From positions 1-35,581 of the forward strand of contig CALZIL010000013.1 in the NCBI GenBank assembly GCA_945787495.1: 35,581 nucleotides of DNA, read 5' to 3'. Numbering within the stretch: position 1 is the stretch's first letter; each line of letters starts with the position of its first letter. Positions 32,203 through 35,581 of the stretch are shown here, one piece after another. A program made the translations under genes and the position numbers. The stretch comes from an uncultured Afifella sp. (GTDB taxonomy: Bacteria > Pseudomonadota > Alphaproteobacteria > Rhizobiales > Afifellaceae). The notes below the pieces were generated by a model. It was not told where the DNA came from and searched no databases. It saw nothing but the letters and a program-made list of their open reading frames with translations.

Positions 32203-33270
32203 ATGACCCAAGGCATTGCCTGCACCTGGATGCGCGGCGGCACGTCCAAGGGTGCGTATTTCCTCAAGGACAACCTGCCCGCCAACGAGGCAGACCGTGA
32301 TCGGTTGCTGCTCTCCATCATGGGCTCGCCCGATCCGCGCCAGATCGATGGCATTGGCGGTGCCGACCCGCTGACCAGCAAGGTGGCGGTGGTGTCGAAG
32401 TCGGACCGCCCCGATGCCACCGTGGACTACCTTTTCCTGCAGATCTTCGTCGACCAGGCCATCGTCACCGACAAACAGAACTGCGGCAATATCCTTGCCG
32501 GGGTGGCGCCCTTTGCCGTCGAGAAAGGTCTTGTGGACCCGACGGGTGACCGGTCCGAAATCGCCATCTACATGGTCAATTCCGATCAGGTGGCGAAGGT
32601 GACGATCGATACACCCGGCAAAACGGCGACCTATCGGGGAAATGCCGGCATCGACGGCGTACCGGGCACCGCCGCACCGGTTCTTGAGGATTTTCCCGAC
32701 GCTGCGGGCTCGACTTGCGGGGCTCTTTTGCCGACGGGCAATATTGTCGACGTCATTGACGGCGTGGAAGTGACTTTGATCGACAATGGCATGCCGGTCG
32801 TCGTTCTGCGTGCAGCCGATCTGGGCATCACGGGCACTGAAACCCGCGAGGCACTTGACGCCAATGAGGCATTGAAGGCGAAACTTGAGCCGATCCGTCT
32901 CAAGGCGGGGGTCCTCATGGGACTTGCTGACGTATCGGAGAAGTCCGTGCCAAAGATGACTCTGGTCGCCCGCCCGCGCGCCGGCGGAGCCATTGCCACC
33001 CGCACCTTCATCCCCCACAGATGTCATGCATCGATTGGCGTGCTGGGCGCCGTCAGCGTTGCCACGGCCTCGATGCTGAAAGGCTCGCCGGCCTGTGAAT
33101 TGGCCGAATTGCCCGAAGGCCGCGAGAAGACCATCTCAGTTGAGCATCCGATTGGCGAGACGAGCGTGGTGATGGAGGTCGACTGGGCGGAAGGGCGGCC
33201 GGACGTAAAAAGGGCGGCTGTTCTCAGAACCGCGAGAAAGCTGTTCGAGGGTTTGGTCTATCCGGCGTAG
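32203..33270 (+). CDS. galD: 4-oxalomesaconate tautomerase (PrpF family)
   Basis: A 355-residue protein of the PrpF isomerase family, diaminopimelate-epimerase-like fold. The N-terminal C-T-W-M-R-G-G-T-S-K-G-A-Y-F (about 7-20) is the GalD/PrpF signature, as is C-G-N-I in the middle (D-K-Q-N-C-G-N-I) and H-R-C-H-A-S-I-G-V-L-G near the end. GalD interconverts keto and enol 4-oxalomesaconate so that GalB can hydrate it. It is the last gene of the cluster, 18 bp after galC, and is convergent with the dienelactone hydrolase gene. A weak stem (GGCGT 33272-33276 / ACGCC 33291-33295) lies in the 33-bp gap. Confidence 0.92.
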   Translation: MTQGIACTWMRGGTSKGAYFLKDNLPANEADRDRLLLSIMGSPDPRQIDGIGGADPLTSKVAVVSKSDRPDATVDYLFLQIFVDQAIVTDKQNCGNILAGVAPFAVEKGLVDPTGDRSEIAIYMVNSDQVAKVTIDTPGKTATYRGNAGIDGVPGTAAPVLEDFPDAAGSTCGALLPTGNIVDVIDGVEVTLIDNGMPVVVLRAADLGITGTETREALDANEALKAKLEPIRLKAGVLMGLADVSEKSVPKMTLVARPRAGGAIATRTFIPHRCHASIGVLGAVSVATASMLKGSPACELAELPEGREKTISVEHPIGETSVVMEVDWAEGRPDVKRAAVLRTARKLFEGLVYPA

Positions 33271-33303
33271 CGGCGTCGGGCCCGGCTCCAACGCCTTCGC
33301 ACA

Positions 33304-33981
33304 TTACGCCCCATACAGCCGCTGCAGAAATTCCAATGCCCGGCCGTGGGCCTGCTGCGTGGCGTCCGCAACATAAGTAGCCGGCCGGGCTTCATTGGCA
33401 AAAGCGTGCCCGGCCTCATAGATGAAGATTTCAGCACCAGGCGCCTTTTGCCGCACGGCATCGATGATCTCGGGCGGTGAATGCGTATCGGTCGCGCCGA
33501 AGTGGAATTGCATCGGGCATTTGAGGTCTGGCCCCAAAACCTCAGCGAGCCGGGTGCCGTAAAACGCCACCGCACCCTTCAGATCAAGACCGATGGCGGC
33601 GCGGAGTGCAAGGCCTCCACCCGCGCAAAAACCCAACACCGAAGCGCCTTTGCCGTCATCGGCAAAATCCGCAGCGGCCTCGATATCGAGAAGCACTTTG
33701 GCCGGATCGAGGCTCATCATCAGATCGCGCCCGGTCTCGGGCTGATCGAAGGGCACGACCGTTCCCGGGCGAGCCCGGTCGAATAAAGCGGGCACCAACG
33801 TGGTGAACCCATGGCCAGCATAGTCGCGCGCCACGCCCTTGAGCTGGTCGGTCACGCCGAAGATTTCCTGAAGGATGACGAGGCCGCCGAGGCTTTCCCC
33901 TTCCGGCCGCGCCACGAATGCATCGAAAGAATGGCCGTCGGAGGCTGTCAGCCGCGCGGTAGTCTCGGCAATCGTGGTCAT
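33304..33981 (-). CDS. dienelactone hydrolase family protein
   Basis: A 225-residue alpha/beta hydrolase. The catalytic triad of dienelactone hydrolases is visible: Cys119 in G-F-C-A-G-G-G, Asp165 in G-A-T-D-T-H-S, His192 in A-G-H-A-F-A-N, with Glu39 in Q-E-I-F-G-V. Carboxymethylenebutenolidase acts in chlorocatechol ortho-cleavage, but most genomic homologues have unknown ester substrates. ATG 33981 has GAGAGGAG upstream; the longer frame was rejected. It runs in the same direction as the second dctP and may be co-transcribed with it. Confidence 0.9.
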   Translation of the reverse strand: MTTIAETTARLTASDGHSFDAFVARPEGESLGGLVILQEIFGVTDQLKGVARDYAGHGFTTLVPALFDRARPGTVVPFDQPETGRDLMMSLDPAKVLLDIEAAADFADDGKGASVLGFCAGGGLALRAAIGLDLKGAVAFYGTRLAEVLGPDLKCPMQFHFGATDTHSPPEIIDAVRQKAPGAEIFIYEAGHAFANEARPATYVADATQQAHGRALEFLQRLYGA

Positions 33982-34049
33982 CGGTCTTGCTTCTCCTCTC
34001 GCCTCGTTGCCGGCATCAACCAAGCAACGCATATGGCCCGGCAGCGGCA

Positions 34050-34083
34050 GGTAAGGGGCCGGCGCCGCGGCCGGCTCCTTGCC
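34050..34083 (-). promoter_or_regulatory. stem-loop after the second dctP
   Basis: On the minus strand GGcAAGGaGCCGG (34083-34071) pairs with CCGGCcCCTTaCC (34062-34050): 11 of 13 pairs, 8-nt loop. It lies 37 bp past the dctP stop, between dctP and the dienelactone hydrolase gene. No T-run. A fourth example of a strong hairpin after a binding-protein gene in this window. Confidence 0.55.
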
Positions 34084-34119
34084 TGCATAGCATTTATTCC
34101 CGGGATCGCCGACAGTGAT

Positions 34120-35130
34120 CTAGCGATTGGCGGCGCCGATTTCCTCAAGCCGGGTCATCACCGCGTCGCCGACGAGGTCGTTGCCCAGTTTCTTCCAGAC
34201 CGGCCGCACAGCCTCGATCCACTGGGCCCGCTCTTCGGGCGCAATCTCGACGACCGTCTTTCCGGCGGCGCGGATCTTGTCCCAGGATTCGCTGTTGATG
34301 CGTGCCCCGTTTTCCCAGTTCCAACTCGTTGTCGAGTCGAATGCCCGTTCGAGCCCGGCGCGGACATCTGCCGGCAGGCCTTCCCACCACGTCTTGTTCG
34401 CGGTCACGATATAGAAGCTGTAAACGTAGCCGTTGACGGTGATCTGGTCGACGAGCTCATAGATCTTGCTGCCGACCCAGGCGTTCGGAGTCGGTTCGGC
34501 GGCATCGATCACGCCTTGCTGCAGGGCGGTCGGAACTTCGCCCCAGGACATGGCGATGACGTTGGCGTCAAACGCCTTCATGGTCTCCACGAAAATATCG
34601 GCCGACTGGACGCGGATCTTTATGCCTTTCATATCTTCGGGCACGCGGACCGCCTTGCTGCCGCGGTAACCGATATGCCGGCCACCATTGATCCAGATCG
34701 CAACCGGCTTGATGTCCTTGGCCTCAAGCTCGCTGATGATCTCTTTCTGGATCAGCGGATCCTTCATCGCCGCGTCGATCGCATTGGGCGTGCTCAGCAG
34801 GAACGGCAGCAGCAGCGCATTCAATTTGGGCGCGATCGGGCTGTAAATGCCGGCCGTCGGCGAGATGATGTGCACGGATCCGAGCTGCAGGCCCTGTACC
34901 TGGGTTTTCTGGTTGAACAGCGCGCCGCTGTGATGGAGTTCCACCGCGGCCTTGTCGCCCAGCTCCTTCTCGATCTGGGTCTTGAGATACTCAAACGTCT
35001 TGCCCTTGAGGCCAAGCGCATTGTTGTCATTGGAGATGATCACCTTCGTCTGGGCCACCACCGGGCCTGAAAGTGTCAGCGCCGCCGCAACCAGCAGGCC
35101 GCCGATCCCCAGTCTTGATAAACGTTTCAT
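34120..35130 (-). CDS. dctP: TRAP transporter substrate-binding protein DctP (second system)
   Basis: A 336-residue periplasmic protein. The signal peptide ends S-G-P-V-V-A at residue 26. The DctP fold is indicated by G-K-T-F-E-Y-L-K near the mature N-terminus, the anchoring arginine Arg173 in G-I-K-I-R-V-Q-S and W-G-E-V-P-T-A-L-Q-Q-G-V-I-D-A-A-E. It shares little obvious sequence with the first DctP, so the two systems probably take different acids. ATG 35130 is preceded by GGAGGACGGGATC. It lies downstream of dctM (67-bp gap), the reverse of the usual P-Q-M order. Confidence 0.92.
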   Translation of the reverse strand: MKRLSRLGIGGLLVAAALTLSGPVVAQTKVIISNDNNALGLKGKTFEYLKTQIEKELGDKAAVELHHSGALFNQKTQVQGLQLGSVHIISPTAGIYSPIAPKLNALLLPFLLSTPNAIDAAMKDPLIQKEIISELEAKDIKPVAIWINGGRHIGYRGSKAVRVPEDMKGIKIRVQSADIFVETMKAFDANVIAMSWGEVPTALQQGVIDAAEPTPNAWVGSKIYELVDQITVNGYVYSFYIVTANKTWWEGLPADVRAGLERAFDSTTSWNWENGARINSESWDKIRAAGKTVVEIAPEERAQWIEAVRPVWKKLGNDLVGDAVMTRLEEIGAANR

Positions 35131-35197
35131 GATCCCGTCCTCCTTGTTTGGATATCTCGAACCCGTTGATTTGTCCCACCGCTGATAATCGCCCAGC

Positions 35198-35581
35198 CTA
35201 CTGCATAAGGCCCGGGAGAAACAGGCTGATCGCCGGGACATAAGTGATCAGCACGAGGACAAGCACCGTCACTGCGGCCCACGGAAGGCAGGCGCGGAAC
35301 ACCGTATCGATCGGCAAATTCGAAATCGAGCTGCCGACAAACAGGTTGAGGCCGACGGGCGGTGTCACCAGGCCGAGTTCGATATTCACCACCACGACAA
35401 CGCCGAAATGGACCGGGTCGACGCCCAGGGCCGTCGCTGCGGGGAACAGCACCGGCATGAAAAGCAGGATCACCGGCACGCCTTCCAGGAAAAAGCCGAC
35501 GACGATCAGCACCAGATTGACCAGCAGCAGGAACATCCATTGCGGCATGTCCATCGATACCAGCCACTGCGCAATCGCGTC
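35198..35581 (-). CDS. dctM: TRAP transporter large permease DctM, C-terminal part
   Basis: The frame is open to the window edge, so 127 C-terminal residues are visible. They include L-G-V-D-P-V-H-F-G-V-V-V-V-V-N-I-E-L-G-L-V-T-P-P-V-G-L-N-L-F-V, the best conserved DctM segment, followed by a final hydrophobic helix and L-F-L-P-G-L. This normal ending is a useful internal standard against which the altered ending of the first DctM can be judged. It is upstream of dctP on the minus strand; a dctQ presumably lies beyond the window. Confidence 0.9.
   Translation of the reverse strand, partial: DAIAQWLVSMDMPQWMFLLLVNLVLIVVGFFLEGVPVILLFMPVLFPAATALGVDPVHFGVVVVVNIELGLVTPPVGLNLFVGSSISNLPIDTVFRACLPWAAVTVLVLVLITYVPAISLFLPGLMQ

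Noticed and set aside
31627-33027. 466-codon minus-strand open frame opposite galC/galD
   Set aside because: Antisense shadow; spans two well-supported genes and their boundary.
33811-35070. 419-codon plus-strand open frame opposite dctP
   Set aside because: Antisense shadow of a gene with a clear signal peptide, ribosome-binding site and DctP motifs.

Overview
The window looks like chromosomal DNA of a GC-rich alphaproteobacterium, most probably Hyphomicrobiales (Rhizobiales). This is inferred from the overall base composition, from family-level gene content (DUF1194-type VWA protein, bdhA coupled to a patatin, alphaproteobacterial-style ispG) and from the density of periplasmic-binding-protein transporters for organic acids. 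No rRNA, tRNA, CRISPR array or intact insertion sequence was seen, and no transcription factor gene is present.

Layout. 1-2542: cell wall and isoprenoid genes (end of an L,D-transpeptidase; a lytic transglycosylase overlapping ispG). 2708-5066: a translationally coupled trio bdhA / MAPEG protein / patatin lipase for hydroxybutyrate and lipid metabolism. 5137-8104: a macrodomain hydrolase, two tiny overlapping secreted-peptide genes behind a stem-loop, a secreted unknown protein, a GNAT acetyltransferase and a glycine-zipper lipoprotein. 8317-10437: a HerA/DUF87-type ATPase whose N-terminus carries a 36-bp in-frame minisatellite, followed by a conspicuous AT-rich island (about 10597-10745). 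10760-13292: tcuAB (tricarballylate oxidation to cis-aconitate), divergent from an AbrB-type membrane protein; then a VWA protein. 15468-20101: FAH-family hydrolase, TctC binding protein, a fused TctA-TctB permease and an OsmC protein, plausibly the uptake partner of tcuAB. 20232-24597 (minus): a TRAP operon dctP-dctQ-dctM-qor that appears damaged. 24933-33270 (plus): a TRAP-TAXI transporter followed by a lower-pathway aromatic meta-cleavage cluster: LigI-like 2-pyrone-4,6-dicarboxylate hydrolase, 2-hydroxyacid dehydrogenase, VOC extradiol dioxygenase, GalB, GalC and GalD. 33304-35581 (minus): dienelactone hydrolase, a second DctP and the end of a second DctM.

How it works together. The TAXI system would import an aromatic or related acid. 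The VOC dioxygenase would open the ring, a dehydrogenase step would give a pyrone dicarboxylate, the LigI-like enzyme would open that to 4-oxalomesaconate, and GalD, GalB and GalC would carry it to pyruvate and oxaloacetate. The ring-cleaving and oxidising enzymes are not the textbook LigAB and LigC families, so the upper half of this route is the best candidate for undescribed chemistry.

The most striking sequence-level observations are three. (1) A deletion/frameshift joins the LigI-like gene in frame to the dehydrogenase gene, while the lost LigI C-terminus and its stop are still readable in another frame. (2) The last part of dctM is replaced by unrelated sequence containing a 29/31-bp inverted repeat, probably a mobile-element scar. 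(3) Each of the four solute-binding-protein genes with a visible 3' end is followed by a strong stem-loop.
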